Shown here: positions 11,333 to 18,905 of the stretch, piece after piece
Position numbering within the stretch: position 1 is the stretch's first letter
Layout of the letters: each line of letters opens with the position of its first letter
The notes under the pieces: generated by a model
Databases searched by the model: none
The model's input: the letters and a program-made list of their open reading frames with translations, nothing else
What the model was told of the DNA's origin: nothing
Program-made: the position numbers and the translations under genes
Assembly (NCBI GenBank): GCA_022704925.1
Contig: JAKJFK010000007.1
Span: forward strand, 1 to 22,702
DNA from: a candidate division TA06 bacterium
Lineage (GTDB): Bacteria; Ratteibacteria; UBA8468; MWAK01
DNA: 22,702 nucleotides
Direction of reading: 5' to 3'

Positions 11333-12820
11333 ATGGTGAGCCAGAACCGGGAGGCACCCCGTTCGTACCGCAATCCGGTCCGCCCCGGCGACTTCCCCGA
11401 CCCTTCGGTGGTGCGGGTGGGCGAGGACTATTACCTGGCCAACTCCACCTTCCAGTACTTCCCGGGCATCATTCTTTCCCACTCCCGCGACCTGGTCAAC
11501 TGGCGAACCATCGGCCATGTCCTGACCCGGAACTCCCAGCTCGACCTGGGACCATCGGCCGATTCGGCCGGGATCTGGGCGCCCGACATCTCCTGGCACG
11601 ACGGCCGCTTCTGGGTGGCCTACACCCTCCAGACCCCGACGGCCGGCCTCAACTGCCTGGTCTGGGCCGAACGGCCGGAGGGGCCATACTCGGAGCCGGT
11701 CATCCTGAACCGGAAGTCGATTGATCCAAGCATCTTCAATGACGATGACGGCCGGCGCTACCTGGCCACCGCCTATGGAACGCTCCAGGAGCTGGCCGCC
11801 GACGGGACGCGCCTGCTGGGGGAACCGCGCCAGGTCTGGCCGGGCACCGGCAACCGCTGCCCGGAGGGGCCGCACCTGGTCAAGGTGCGCGGTTACTACT
11901 ATTTCATGATGGCCGAGGGCGGCACCGGTTACGACCACACCGAGGTGCTGGCCCGCAGCCGCGCCATCTGGGGCCCTTACGAGCCCTGTCCCTACAACCC
12001 GGTCCTGAAACCGGCCGGTCCCGGACACCCGATTCAGAAGACCGGCCACGCCAAGCTGGTCCTTACCCAGCGGGGCGAGTGGTGGTGCGTTTACCTGGGC
12101 GGGCGGCCGTACGGGGGTAAATTTTGCAGCCTGGGTCGGGAGACCTTCCTGGGCCGGGTCAACTGGACCGATGACGATTGGTTCGTAATCGAACCGCCGG
12201 CCCTGGAAGCGGAGCGGCCTGACCTGCCCTGGTCGCCGGCGCCGGACTTCTCCGGAAACGAGTTCGGCGACGCCGGGGCGATGCTCCAGTGGGAAACGGT
12301 CCGAAACCCCGGCCCGGGCCAATGCCTTTTCAAGCCGAAGAAGGGCTTGGTGGCGCTGGCCAACCAGGTTTTGGCCCGCCGGCCGGAAGGTTTTAATTTC
12401 GAGGCCCTGGCCGTTATCAGCCGACCCTTGAGATCGCCCCGGACCCGGGCCGGCCTGGTGGTCTATGGCGATACCGTCCACAACCTGCAGCTGGGCCCGG
12501 CCGGCGGCCGGCTGGAGCTGGTTCGCCACCGGGACCGGGACCGCGAAATCCTGGCCGCGCTGCCCTGGAGCGGGACCGCCTGGCTGAGAGTCCGCACCTC
12601 CGGGCAGGAGTACTCCTTTCAGGCCTCGGTTGACGGAGAACGCTGGCAGCCGGTCGGGCCGCCCCTGGACGGCCGATTTCTCGCACCGGAATCGATAATG
12701 ACGGGCTCCCTGAAACGCAAGTGTTTTACCGGCCTTCGGATCGGGATATTCAACGAGAGCGATCCGGCCGAAACGACCGAGTTCAGCCGGTTCGAGTACC
12801 GGGCCGCTGCCGGCGGCTGA
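11333..12820 (+). CDS. Glycoside hydrolase family 43 (beta-xylosidase / alpha-L-arabinofuranosidase-like)
   Basis: A 495-residue glycosidase. Residues 12-300 form the five-bladed propeller of GH43. The catalytic base is D23 in GDFPDPSVV, the pKa-modulating Asp is D131 in SIDPSIF, and the acid is E178 in CPEGPH. Residues from about 310 onward form a C-terminal beta-sandwich like that of GH43 beta-xylosidases. There is no signal peptide, so it is probably cytoplasmic and acts on imported xylo- or arabino-oligosaccharides. ATG 11333 follows a strong AAGGAGG. It is followed after 44 bases by the secreted glycosidase-like gene. GH43 is an inverting family active mainly on arabinose- and xylose-containing glycans; galactan activity also occurs, so the exact substrate is open. 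Confidence 0.93.
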   Translation: MVSQNREAPRSYRNPVRPGDFPDPSVVRVGEDYYLANSTFQYFPGIILSHSRDLVNWRTIGHVLTRNSQLDLGPSADSAGIWAPDISWHDGRFWVAYTLQTPTAGLNCLVWAERPEGPYSEPVILNRKSIDPSIFNDDDGRRYLATAYGTLQELAADGTRLLGEPRQVWPGTGNRCPEGPHLVKVRGYYYFMMAEGGTGYDHTEVLARSRAIWGPYEPCPYNPVLKPAGPGHPIQKTGHAKLVLTQRGEWWCVYLGGRPYGGKFCSLGRETFLGRVNWTDDDWFVIEPPALEAERPDLPWSPAPDFSGNEFGDAGAMLQWETVRNPGPGQCLFKPKKGLVALANQVLARRPEGFNFEALAVISRPLRSPRTRAGLVVYGDTVHNLQLGPAGGRLELVRHRDRDREILAALPWSGTAWLRVRTSGQEYSFQASVDGERWQPVGPPLDGRFLAPESIMTGSLKRKCFTGLRIGIFNESDPAETTEFSRFEYRAAAGG

Positions 12821-12864
12821 ATCCGCCGACGGATTTGACCGGTTGACCAAAAAGGAGAAGCAGA

Positions 12865-15048
12865 ATGTGGAAAAACAAGCTGAAGATTACGGCGGCGGCG
12901 CTCCTCATGGCCGCTGAACTGGCCGCCGGCGGCCTGGCCGGCGCCGATGAACCCGGGCTGCTCTTCGGGCCGACCGTTACCCTCCGCCAGAATGCCGACG
13001 GCGTCCGGACGCTGGAAGATCTCAAGGCGGTTGACGGAAACTTTCTGCTGGCCTTCCAGCAGGACCTGGGCGAGAACTTCATGAAGCTTTGCGAGGCGGC
13101 CGGGGTGACGGTCTATCTGAATTCGGTCGGCCGCCCGGCGCTGCGGCCGGGAGCCGATCCCGGTGATTACTACCAGCACTCGATCTTCGGCGCTTTTGGA
13201 CGCGACTGGAGGGAGTTCCTGCTGCGCAACGCCGGCCGCCAGGACCTTCACGGCCTCTGCTGCGTGCCGGACGAATTCACCTGGCACAACGCCCAGCTGC
13301 AGTACACCCTTTCCATCCGGCCGCCGCGCGACTGGCCCTTTTACCCAAGCGACGAAACCATCGGCCGGCGCTTCAAGCAGGAGACCGGCTTGGAGCTGCC
13401 CCGGTTCGGCCATTCGCGGGTTCTGGACGGCCGGGATCCCGCCCAGCGCAGCTACGCGGCGATCCGCTATCGCTGGACGGCCGAGGTCCTCAAGGAGTGG
13501 TCCGACCAGATCCGGTCCGTCAACCCGCGGTTAAAGGTCGGCGCGGTCCTGACCACCCTGCCCGCCTACGGCCTGGAACGCTACCCGTCCGGGATCGCCT
13601 GGGACCGGCTGGGTGAGAGCGGGGCGCTTGACCTGGCGGTGGTGACCGCCTTCGGGACCGGCCACGACTACCGGGGCCTGGATACCCACTACCTGATCTC
13701 CGAGACGGCCGCGACCCTGGCGGCCGCCTTCGGCCCCGCGGTCAAGACCGGGGTGGCCATCTGCCTCTACTCCCAGAATGTCGAGTCCGACACCCAGACG
13801 CTCATACGGTCGATCGGCGGTCTCTATCTGCCCACGCCCCTGCGCCCGGTTGATATCTACGGCACCCACATTGCTTCCGCCTTTCACGGCGCCCGGGTCT
13901 TCAGCGCCTACGACGGTCGTTATGTCTTTCCCTCCTGGGCGAGTACCTTCTCGGCCGAGAAGCAGGCAGCCCTCAAGTCCGGTTACGATTACCTGCGCCG
14001 GATCGATTCCTACCTGGTCAGCGGCAAGGCCCCCTCGGAGATCGTGGTGTTGCTCTCCCGGGCCGGCGAGGATTACTACCAGCTCGACAACGCCCGTTCC
14101 GGGCGGGGCGCGGTGGACGACGGCTCGGCCGGCATCTGGGAGGTGGGCGGCTGGGCCCAGCCGGCCAACTTCTATGCCTGGCAGGGTAATTACAACCAGG
14201 AGTCCAGCCGCGGTTTTCGGGCCCAGGCGGGGACGCTGCGCTACCTGATGAAGCGGGGCCATCTCTTCCGCGTCCGCTACCTGGATCAGTCCGGCCGCCT
14301 GGATCTGGCCGGCGCGCGCACCGTCATACTTCCCTTCCCTTACAGCCTGCCGGCGGCCGCGCTCGAAAAGATCGAGGCGGCGGTCAACGCCGGCGCCAAC
14401 CTGGTTATCATGAACCAGCTGGGCGAGCTTGACGAGCAGGGTCGTCCGGCGCCGGGCGGAGCCGCCCTGGCCCGGCTGATCCCGGTCCAGAAGGGAGATG
14501 AGGTTGAATTCGGCGGTCTGGCCTTCCTGGCGGCGCCGCCGTCGGAGGCCAGGTACAGCGAGAAGGGCGGCTTCTTTGCTCCGGCCCTCAAGCCGGGACC
14601 GGGTACGGAGGCCGCGGCTACCGACCAGGCCGGCAATGTCCTGGTGGCCCGGCGCCGCCTGGGCCAGGGTTGGGTCTACTTCACCGCCGGCCTGACGCCC
14701 GACCAGGCCCGGGACGAGGCCAGCTACCGGGTGATGGACCGGCTGGTCGGACTGGCCTTCCAGTCCGGTTCGGCCGACCCGTTGCCGGTCGCGGCGCTAA
14801 ACGACATCGAGGCCGGTTTTCGGCGGCTCGGCGACGGGGCCTACCTGGGCGTCATCAACTGGAGCCGGCGTCCCCAGAAGGCGGTTTACCGGCTGCCGGA
14901 GGATCTCGCCCGGGCCCGCCGCTGGCAGCCCCTCAACCTGGATACCTCCAGCACCACCGGCGTGACCGTGGATGAAAAAGGGCAGGTTACCTTCGAGCTG
15001 GAGCCGTACTCGGTCAAGGGAGTCATCTTCCACAACTCTCCGGATTGA
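12865..15048 (+). CDS. Secreted glycoside hydrolase-like protein of unknown specificity (TIM-barrel/GH42-like layout)
   Basis: A 727-residue exported protein. Residues 1-27 are a signal peptide: MWKNKLK, a hydrophobic core, then AGA before DEP. ATG 12865 follows a good AAGGAG. Residues of roughly 50-400 look like a (beta/alpha)8 barrel, with CVPDEFTWHN (D136, E137) as a candidate catalytic site at a strand end. The stretch TVILPFPYSLPAAALEKIEA at about 485-505, followed by LVIMNQLGELD, resembles the Rossmann-like trimerisation domain that follows the barrel in GH42 beta-galactosidases. The C-terminal 80 residues resemble a small beta-sandwich. I do not recognise a named family. It most likely acts in the periplasm or outside the cell on a glycan whose products feed the upstream genes. 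Confidence 0.75.
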   Translation: MWKNKLKITAAALLMAAELAAGGLAGADEPGLLFGPTVTLRQNADGVRTLEDLKAVDGNFLLAFQQDLGENFMKLCEAAGVTVYLNSVGRPALRPGADPGDYYQHSIFGAFGRDWREFLLRNAGRQDLHGLCCVPDEFTWHNAQLQYTLSIRPPRDWPFYPSDETIGRRFKQETGLELPRFGHSRVLDGRDPAQRSYAAIRYRWTAEVLKEWSDQIRSVNPRLKVGAVLTTLPAYGLERYPSGIAWDRLGESGALDLAVVTAFGTGHDYRGLDTHYLISETAATLAAAFGPAVKTGVAICLYSQNVESDTQTLIRSIGGLYLPTPLRPVDIYGTHIASAFHGARVFSAYDGRYVFPSWASTFSAEKQAALKSGYDYLRRIDSYLVSGKAPSEIVVLLSRAGEDYYQLDNARSGRGAVDDGSAGIWEVGGWAQPANFYAWQGNYNQESSRGFRAQAGTLRYLMKRGHLFRVRYLDQSGRLDLAGARTVILPFPYSLPAAALEKIEAAVNAGANLVIMNQLGELDEQGRPAPGGAALARLIPVQKGDEVEFGGLAFLAAPPSEARYSEKGGFFAPALKPGPGTEAAATDQAGNVLVARRRLGQGWVYFTAGLTPDQARDEASYRVMDRLVGLAFQSGSADPLPVAALNDIEAGFRRLGDGAYLGVINWSRRPQKAVYRLPEDLARARRWQPLNLDTSSTTGVTVDEKGQVTFELEPYSVKGVIFHNSPD

Positions 15049-15055
15049 GCGGGTT

Positions 15056-15099
15056 GGCGCCGGCGAGGGAAGCGATTCCCGGCTTCGTCCGGCGGCGCC
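15056..15099 (+). terminator. Hairpin-rich 3' end after the secreted glycosidase-like gene
   Basis: Eight bases after the stop codon, an inner perfect hairpin GGGAA-GCGA-TTCCC (15067-15080) with a GNRA-type loop sits inside an outer GC-rich pair, CGCCGG (15058-15063) with CCGGCG (15089-15094). No strong U-tract follows, so it may stabilise the 3' end of the sugar-cluster mRNA rather than terminate it by itself. It lies directly before the next promoter, which supports a transcript boundary here. Confidence 0.4.
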
Positions 15100-15106
15100 C
15101 GGCCGT

Positions 15107-15135
15107 TTGAAATTTAAGAGGTTAGGGAATAAAAT
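15107..15135 (+). promoter_or_regulatory. Sigma70-type promoter for the PHP-carboxynorspermidine operon
   Basis: TTGAAA at 15107-15112 and TAAAAT at 15130-15135 are separated by exactly 17 bases. Each hexamer differs from the bacterial consensus by one base. The element lies in a marked AT-rich patch in an otherwise GC-rich region, 62 bases before the next start codon. This predicts a transcription start near 15142. It is the best promoter I see in the window. Confidence 0.7.
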
Positions 15136-15197
15136 AAAACCGGCTTCGGCGTCAGCGCCGGGCCCGCGAACCCAACCTGACGAAAGGACCGCCGCGC

Positions 15198-16082
15198 ATG
15201 AAAAAAGTCAATCCCTTCCAGGCCCCGGGCCGCTGGTACAAGGCCAATCTCCATACCCACACCGCCCTCTCCGACGGCACCCAGCCGCTGGAGGAACGGG
15301 TCCGGCAGTACCGGGAGGCCGGCTACCAGATTTTGGCAATCACCGACCACCGGCTGGTCTCGACGGCCGCCGCCCTCTCCGGGCCGGATTTCCTGGTCAT
15401 TGACGGCATCGAGACGCATCCCGGCTGCATCCCGGGCGGAGACAAGTACCACCTGGTTGTCCTGAACGCCCCGACCGGTCTCGAGTTTCCCGACGAGAGC
15501 AGCGCGGCCGAGCGCATCCGGATGGCCCGGGCGGCCGGCGCCGAGGTGATTATCGGCCACCCCTACTGGTGCGGCCATCAGCTTCCGCACCTGATGCCGC
15601 TGCAGGGCGCGGCGGCCGTCGAGGTATTCAACACCACCTGTACCAAGCGGGGCAAGGGGTACAGCTCGGTCCAGTGGGACGACCTGCTCGATTCCGGCTG
15701 GTGGCTGCCGGCCGTGGCCGTCGACGACACCCACGGCGGCTGGGACCTCTTCAAGGGCTGGACGATGTTCAAGCTGGAATCACTGACCCCGGCCGCCTTC
15801 CTGGAGTCCCTGCGCACCGGGGCCTTTTACGCCTCCTGCGGCCCGGTTATCGAGGATTTTTCACTAGCCGGAGACGGGACGAAGGTCCGTCTCCGCTGCT
15901 CGCCGGTCACCGAAATACACTTGGTGGCCCAGCGCAGCTGCGGCCGGAGTTTTTATGCCCAGGCCGGGGAGACGATCACCGAGGCCGAACTGGAACTGGG
16001 CACCAGCATTCGCTATCTCCGGGGCGAGGTGGTTGACCGGGAGGGGCGCCACGCCTGGACCAATCCCTTCTGGTTGGCCTGA
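15198..16082 (+). CDS. PHP-domain metal-dependent hydrolase
   Basis: A 294-residue protein of the polymerase and histidinol phosphatase (PHP) superfamily; members use a two- or three-metal centre to hydrolyse phosphoesters and related bonds. Expected ligands are visible: H19 and H21 in NLHTHTALSDG, D26, D50 and H51 in ITDH, E72 in DGIET, H121 in IGHPYW, and D177 with H179 in VDDTHG. A beta-rich C-terminal part follows from about residue 210, as in CehA/McbA-type members. There is no signal peptide. ATG 15198 has AAGGA about 10 bases upstream and is the first gene after a good promoter. The gene is followed by two carboxynorspermidine genes after 48 bases. No link between PHP proteins and that pathway is known to me, so its substrate is undetermined. 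Confidence 0.88.
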   Translation: MKKVNPFQAPGRWYKANLHTHTALSDGTQPLEERVRQYREAGYQILAITDHRLVSTAAALSGPDFLVIDGIETHPGCIPGGDKYHLVVLNAPTGLEFPDESSAAERIRMARAAGAEVIIGHPYWCGHQLPHLMPLQGAAAVEVFNTTCTKRGKGYSSVQWDDLLDSGWWLPAVAVDDTHGGWDLFKGWTMFKLESLTPAAFLESLRTGAFYASCGPVIEDFSLAGDGTKVRLRCSPVTEIHLVAQRSCGRSFYAQAGETITEAELELGTSIRYLRGEVVDREGRHAWTNPFWLA

Positions 16083-16130
16083 GCCGGCGGTTGGGCGAAC
16101 CTTTTTCAAACTGAGAACGGAGCGAAAAGA

Positions 16131-17306
16131 ATGGCGAAAGTACTGATAATCGGGGCCGGCGGCGTGGGCGGCGTGGTCACCCACAAGTGCGCCCAGGTGC
16201 CCGAGGTGTTCAGCGAAATCATACTGGCCAGCCGGACCCTCGAGAAGTGCGAGAAGATCAAGGCGCAGCTGCCGCGGCCGATCGAAACGGCCCGGGTGGA
16301 CGCCGACCGGCCGGCCGAGGTGGCGGCCCTGATGAAGCGGTTCCGGCCCGACCTGCTCATCAACGTGGCGCTTCCCTACCAGGACCTTTCCCTGATGGAT
16401 GCCTGCCTGGAGGCCGGGGTGGATTACCTGGACACCGCCAACTACGAACCGCCGGACGAGGCGAAGTTCTCCTACACCTGGCAGTGGGCCTACCGGGACC
16501 GCTTTCGGGCCAAGGGCTTGATGGCCCTGCTGGGCAGCGGATTCGACCCGGGCGTCACCAACGTCTTCTGCGCCTACGCCCAGAAGCATTACTTCGACGA
16601 GATCCACGCCGTGGATATCATGGACTGCAACGCCGGCTCGCACGGCCACCCCTTCGCCACCAACTTCAACCCAGAGATCAACATCCGTGAAATCACCCAG
16701 CCCGGCCGTTACTGGGAAGGCGGCCGCTGGATCGAGACCGGCCCCCTGGAGGTTCACCGGAGCTTCGATTTCCCCCAGGTCGGCCCCCGCGAGATGTACC
16801 TGCTCTACCACGAGGAGATGGAGTCCCTGGTCAACAACATCAAGGGCCTGAAACGAATCCGCTTCTGGATGACCTTCGGCGAGAGCTACCTGACCCACCT
16901 GCGGGTGCTGGAGAATGTCGGCCTGACCCGGATCGACCCGGTGCTCTACGAAGGGCACCCGGTGGTCCCCCTCAAGTTCCTGAAATCCCTGCTGCCGGAC
17001 CCGGCCAGCCTGGCCGAGAATTATACCGGCAAGACCAACATCGGCTGCCTCTTCGAGGGGGTCAAGGATGGAAAGGCACGCCGGATTTACATCTACAATG
17101 TCTGCGATCACGCCGCCTGTTACCGGGAGGTCAAGGCCCAGGCCATTTCCTACACCACCGGCGTGCCGGCCATGATCGGCGGGCTGCTCATGGTCACCGG
17201 CGCCTGGCGCGGCCAGGGCGTCTTCAACCTGGAGGAGCTGGACCCCGATCCCTTCATGGAACGGCTCAACCGCCACGGCCTGCCCTGGGTCATCGAGGAG
17301 CGTTAG
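16131..17306 (+). CDS. Carboxynorspermidine synthase (saccharopine dehydrogenase family)
   Basis: A 391-residue NADPH-dependent enzyme. It joins L-aspartate beta-semialdehyde to 1,3-diaminopropane or putrescine to form carboxynorspermidine or carboxyspermidine. The N-terminal Rossmann loop is IGAGGVGGVVTHKCAQ at residues 6-21, close to that of known carboxynorspermidine synthases. SGFDPGVTNVFCAYAQKHYF in the middle is another family signature. The length is typical. ATG 16131 has only a weak GGAGCGAAAAG upstream. The adjacent gene encodes the matching decarboxylase, which makes this assignment firm over other saccharopine-dehydrogenase relatives. The pathway replaces the S-adenosylmethionine-dependent spermidine route. 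The diamine-making gene is not in the window. Confidence 0.93.
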   Translation: MAKVLIIGAGGVGGVVTHKCAQVPEVFSEIILASRTLEKCEKIKAQLPRPIETARVDADRPAEVAALMKRFRPDLLINVALPYQDLSLMDACLEAGVDYLDTANYEPPDEAKFSYTWQWAYRDRFRAKGLMALLGSGFDPGVTNVFCAYAQKHYFDEIHAVDIMDCNAGSHGHPFATNFNPEINIREITQPGRYWEGGRWIETGPLEVHRSFDFPQVGPREMYLLYHEEMESLVNNIKGLKRIRFWMTFGESYLTHLRVLENVGLTRIDPVLYEGHPVVPLKFLKSLLPDPASLAENYTGKTNIGCLFEGVKDGKARRIYIYNVCDHAACYREVKAQAISYTTGVPAMIGGLLMVTGAWRGQGVFNLEELDPDPFMERLNRHGLPWVIEER

Positions 17307-17323
17307 GGAGCCATGACCCTCGT

Positions 17324-17340
17324 CCCGGCCGGCGGCCGGG
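17324..17340 (+). other. GC-rich hairpin between the two carboxynorspermidine genes
   Basis: CCCGGCC at 17324-17330 pairs perfectly with GGCCGGG at 17334-17340 across a three-base loop. It lies in the 44-base gap, 10 bases before the decarboxylase start. There is no U-tract, so it could affect mRNA stability or translation of the second gene rather than stop transcription. It may also be chance in such GC-rich DNA. Confidence 0.3.
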
Positions 17341-17350
17341 GCCGAAAGAG

Positions 17351-18499
17351 ATGATCGCCAAGCTGAACCTGTCCGCCCCCGGGCTTCCCTCGCCCTGTTA
17401 CCTGCTGGACGAGGCGGCCCTGGAGCGCAACCTCCGCGTCCTGGCCGCCGTCCGGTCCCGCTCCGGCGCCAGTATCCTGCTGGCCCTCAAGGGATTCGCG
17501 ATGTTCAGCCTCTTCCCGCTTATCCGGCGCTACCTGGACGGAGTCTGCGCCAGCTCGCTGGACGAGGCCCGGCTCGGCCGCGAGGAGTTCGGGAAGGAGG
17601 TCCACCTTTACGCGCCGGCCTACCGGCCGGATGAATTCTCCGCCCTGCTCCGTTACGCCGACCACCTCGTCTTCAACTCCCTGGAACAATGGGAACGCTT
17701 CCGGCCCCGCGTTCAGGCCGGCCGCCGGCGGATCAGCTGCGGCCTGCGGATCAACCCGGAGCACTCGGAGGTCAAGACCCCGCTTTACGATCCCTGCGCC
17801 CGCTTTTCGCGTCTCGGGACGACCGCGGCCGCCCTGGCCGGCCGCCGCCTCGACGGGCTGGAAGGTCTCCATTTCCACACCCTCTGCGAGCTCGATTCCG
17901 ATGCCCTCGAGCGGACCCTGGCCGCGGTCGAGGCGAATTTCGGCCCTTACCTGGACGGCCTGGCCTGGGTCAACTTCGGCGGCGGCCACCATATCACCCG
18001 CCCTGGTTACGACCGGGACCGGCTGGTCCGCCTGGTGCGTAATTTCGCCGCCCGCCATCGCTGCCGGGTCTACCTGGAGCCGGGCGAGGCGATCGCCCTG
18101 AATGCCGGGGTGCTGGTGGCCTCGGTGCTGGAGATCGCCCGGAACGAGATGGAGATCGCCATCCTGGACACCTCGGCCGCCGCCCACCTGCCCGACGTCC
18201 TTGAGATGCCCTACCGGCCCAGGATCGCCGGGGCCGGGGAGCCGGGCCAGTACCCGCATACTTACCGGCTGGCCGGCCTCAGCTGCCTGGCCGGGGACGT
18301 CATCGGCGACTACTCCTTTCCTAAACCGCTGCGGCCCGGAGACCGGATCGCCCTGCTGGACATGGGCCATTACACCATGGTCAAGAATAACACCTTCAAC
18401 GGGGTACGGCTGCCGGCGATCGCCATCCGGCGCCGTTCCGGCCGGATCCGGGTGGTGCGCCGCTTCGGCTACTCCGACTACCGCGGCCGCCTCTCCTGA
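17351..18499 (+). CDS. nspC: Carboxynorspermidine decarboxylase
   Basis: A 382-residue PLP enzyme of the alanine racemase-like (fold III) decarboxylase group. It removes CO2 from carboxynorspermidine or carboxyspermidine to give norspermidine or spermidine. K47 in LLALKGFAMF is the expected Schiff-base lysine. FHTLCE, EPGEAIALNAGVLVASVL, DTSAAAHLPDVLEMPYRP and LLDMGHYTMVKNNTFNGV match signatures of NspC proteins. The start ATG 17351 is preceded by AAAGAG. It lies 44 bases after the synthase gene, probably in the same transcript. The product polyamine (norspermidine or spermidine) cannot be decided from the sequence. Polyamines made this way are linked in some bacteria to growth and biofilm formation. 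Confidence 0.95.
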   Translation: MIAKLNLSAPGLPSPCYLLDEAALERNLRVLAAVRSRSGASILLALKGFAMFSLFPLIRRYLDGVCASSLDEARLGREEFGKEVHLYAPAYRPDEFSALLRYADHLVFNSLEQWERFRPRVQAGRRRISCGLRINPEHSEVKTPLYDPCARFSRLGTTAAALAGRRLDGLEGLHFHTLCELDSDALERTLAAVEANFGPYLDGLAWVNFGGGHHITRPGYDRDRLVRLVRNFAARHRCRVYLEPGEAIALNAGVLVASVLEIARNEMEIAILDTSAAAHLPDVLEMPYRPRIAGAGEPGQYPHTYRLAGLSCLAGDVIGDYSFPKPLRPGDRIALLDMGHYTMVKNNTFNGVRLPAIAIRRRSGRIRVVRRFGYSDYRGRLS

Positions 18500-18572
18500 A
18501 CCGGGCCTTCCAGCCAAACGGAGCTGTTTAAGGGAAGTACAATTCAAAGAAGGTTATTTTGCGTTTTGCTGA

Positions 18573-18616
18573 ATTAACAATATGAATCCTGAATTCCTGC
18601 CGGCCACTCCTGAAGA
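18573..18616 (+). repeat. Direct repeat copy 1: duplicate of the ygiQ start region
   Basis: 44 bases match 18893-18936 at 41 positions. They cover ATTAACAAT, the ATG and the first 11 codons, encoding [11 protein letters not shown] before the copies diverge at codon 12. The three differences (TTC/TTT, CTG/TTG and GCC/GCA) are all synonymous. Weaker similarity continues upstream to TTAAGGGAAG at 18528 versus 18853. It is the outer border of the spacer element. Confidence 0.85.
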
Positions 18617-18905
18617 GGCGCGGCGGTCTTCGGTTCGCGCCGCGGTGCTGCGCGCTGGACAAAACTACGCCGCTCGGCAACGAGCCTCGCCGTGTTCCCG
18701 GACCTGGCCAGGCGGCCCGGGCCCCGGCTACTCATCGCCTCGCCCGGCTTGTTTTGAAGCCATCGCTACGCAAGCGGCGCTCACCGAAAGCCGTCACTTA
18801 AAGGGAACAGACGAAAAGCAACTTCGCGACGCCGCTCACCGAAGGGCGCCGCTTAAGGGAAGCGCAAAGGAGAAGAGCCGTCTTTTTACTACATTAACAA
18901 TATGA
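18582..18905 (+). CDS. Doubtful 107-codon ORF beginning with the duplicated YgiQ N-terminus
   Basis: The frame begins at the duplicated ATG ([12 protein letters not shown]), then turns into a stretch rich in Arg, Ala and Ser with no recognisable domain. Its TGA overlaps the real ygiQ start as ATGA. No Shine-Dalgarno sequence is in place; the nearest purine run, AAAGAAGG, is about 27 bases upstream. Composition and lack of similarity to anything I know argue for a spurious or decayed frame. A possible role is as an upstream ORF that couples translation to ygiQ, which also lacks a Shine-Dalgarno sequence. Confidence 0.15.
   Translation: MNPEFLPATPEEARRSSVRAAVLRAGQNYAARQRASPCSRTWPGGPGPGYSSPRPACFEAIATQAALTESRHLKGTDEKQLRDAAHRRAPLKGSAKEKSRLFTTLTI
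18777..18808 (+). repeat. Short spacer repeat unit A
   Basis: This unit reads CGCTCACCGAAAG and ends CTTAAAGGGAAC. It resembles unit B at 18831-18863, which starts 54 bases downstream, with about three quarters of the bases shared by eye and a one-base gap. The two may be a decayed tandem duplication inside the spacer. Confidence 0.5.
18831..18863 (+). repeat. Short spacer repeat unit B
   Basis: This unit reads CGCTCACCGAAGG and ends CTTAAGGGAAGC. It matches unit A with a few changes. It runs directly into the purine-rich and T-rich leader of ygiQ. The same order is seen near 18528, before the first copy of the ygiQ start. Confidence 0.5.

Larger units (their letters stand above)
18500..18901 (+). 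other. 402-base spacer with duplicated gene start, short repeats and GC-rich hairpins
   Basis: Between nspC and ygiQ no confident gene is present. The spacer holds the first copy of the ygiQ start (18573-18616), and then about 276 bases up to the second copy. Within it, CGCGGCG (18619-18625) pairs with CGCCGCG (18638-18644), and GCTCG-GCAA-CGAGC (18672-18685) is a perfect hairpin with a GNRA loop. Two related units of about 32 bases lie at 18777-18808 and 18831-18863. A third TTAAGGGAA element is at 18528, and the pattern A/T-rich block then ATTAACAATATG occurs at both ends. It may be a small structured element or a decayed insertion; no terminal inverted repeats or transposase gene are visible. 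Confidence 0.6.

Noticed and set aside
10668-11339. 223-codon + strand frame overlapping the TRIC gene
   Set aside because: It is another frame of the same DNA. It lacks hydrophobic segments, while the TRIC frame has the family repeat.
12821-12834. Small hairpin ATCCG-CCGA-CGGAT after the GH43 stop
   Set aside because: The stem has five pairs and no U-tract, and the next gene starts 30 bases later with a strong ribosome site. It is too weak to call a terminator.
11063-12850. 595-codon - strand frame opposite TRIC and GH43
   Set aside because: No domain is visible and it lies opposite a complete GH43 with all three catalytic residues.
18500-18901. CRISPR array or transposon in the repeat-bearing spacer
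   Set aside because: The repeats are too few and irregular for CRISPR. No transposase gene or terminal inverted repeats are visible.
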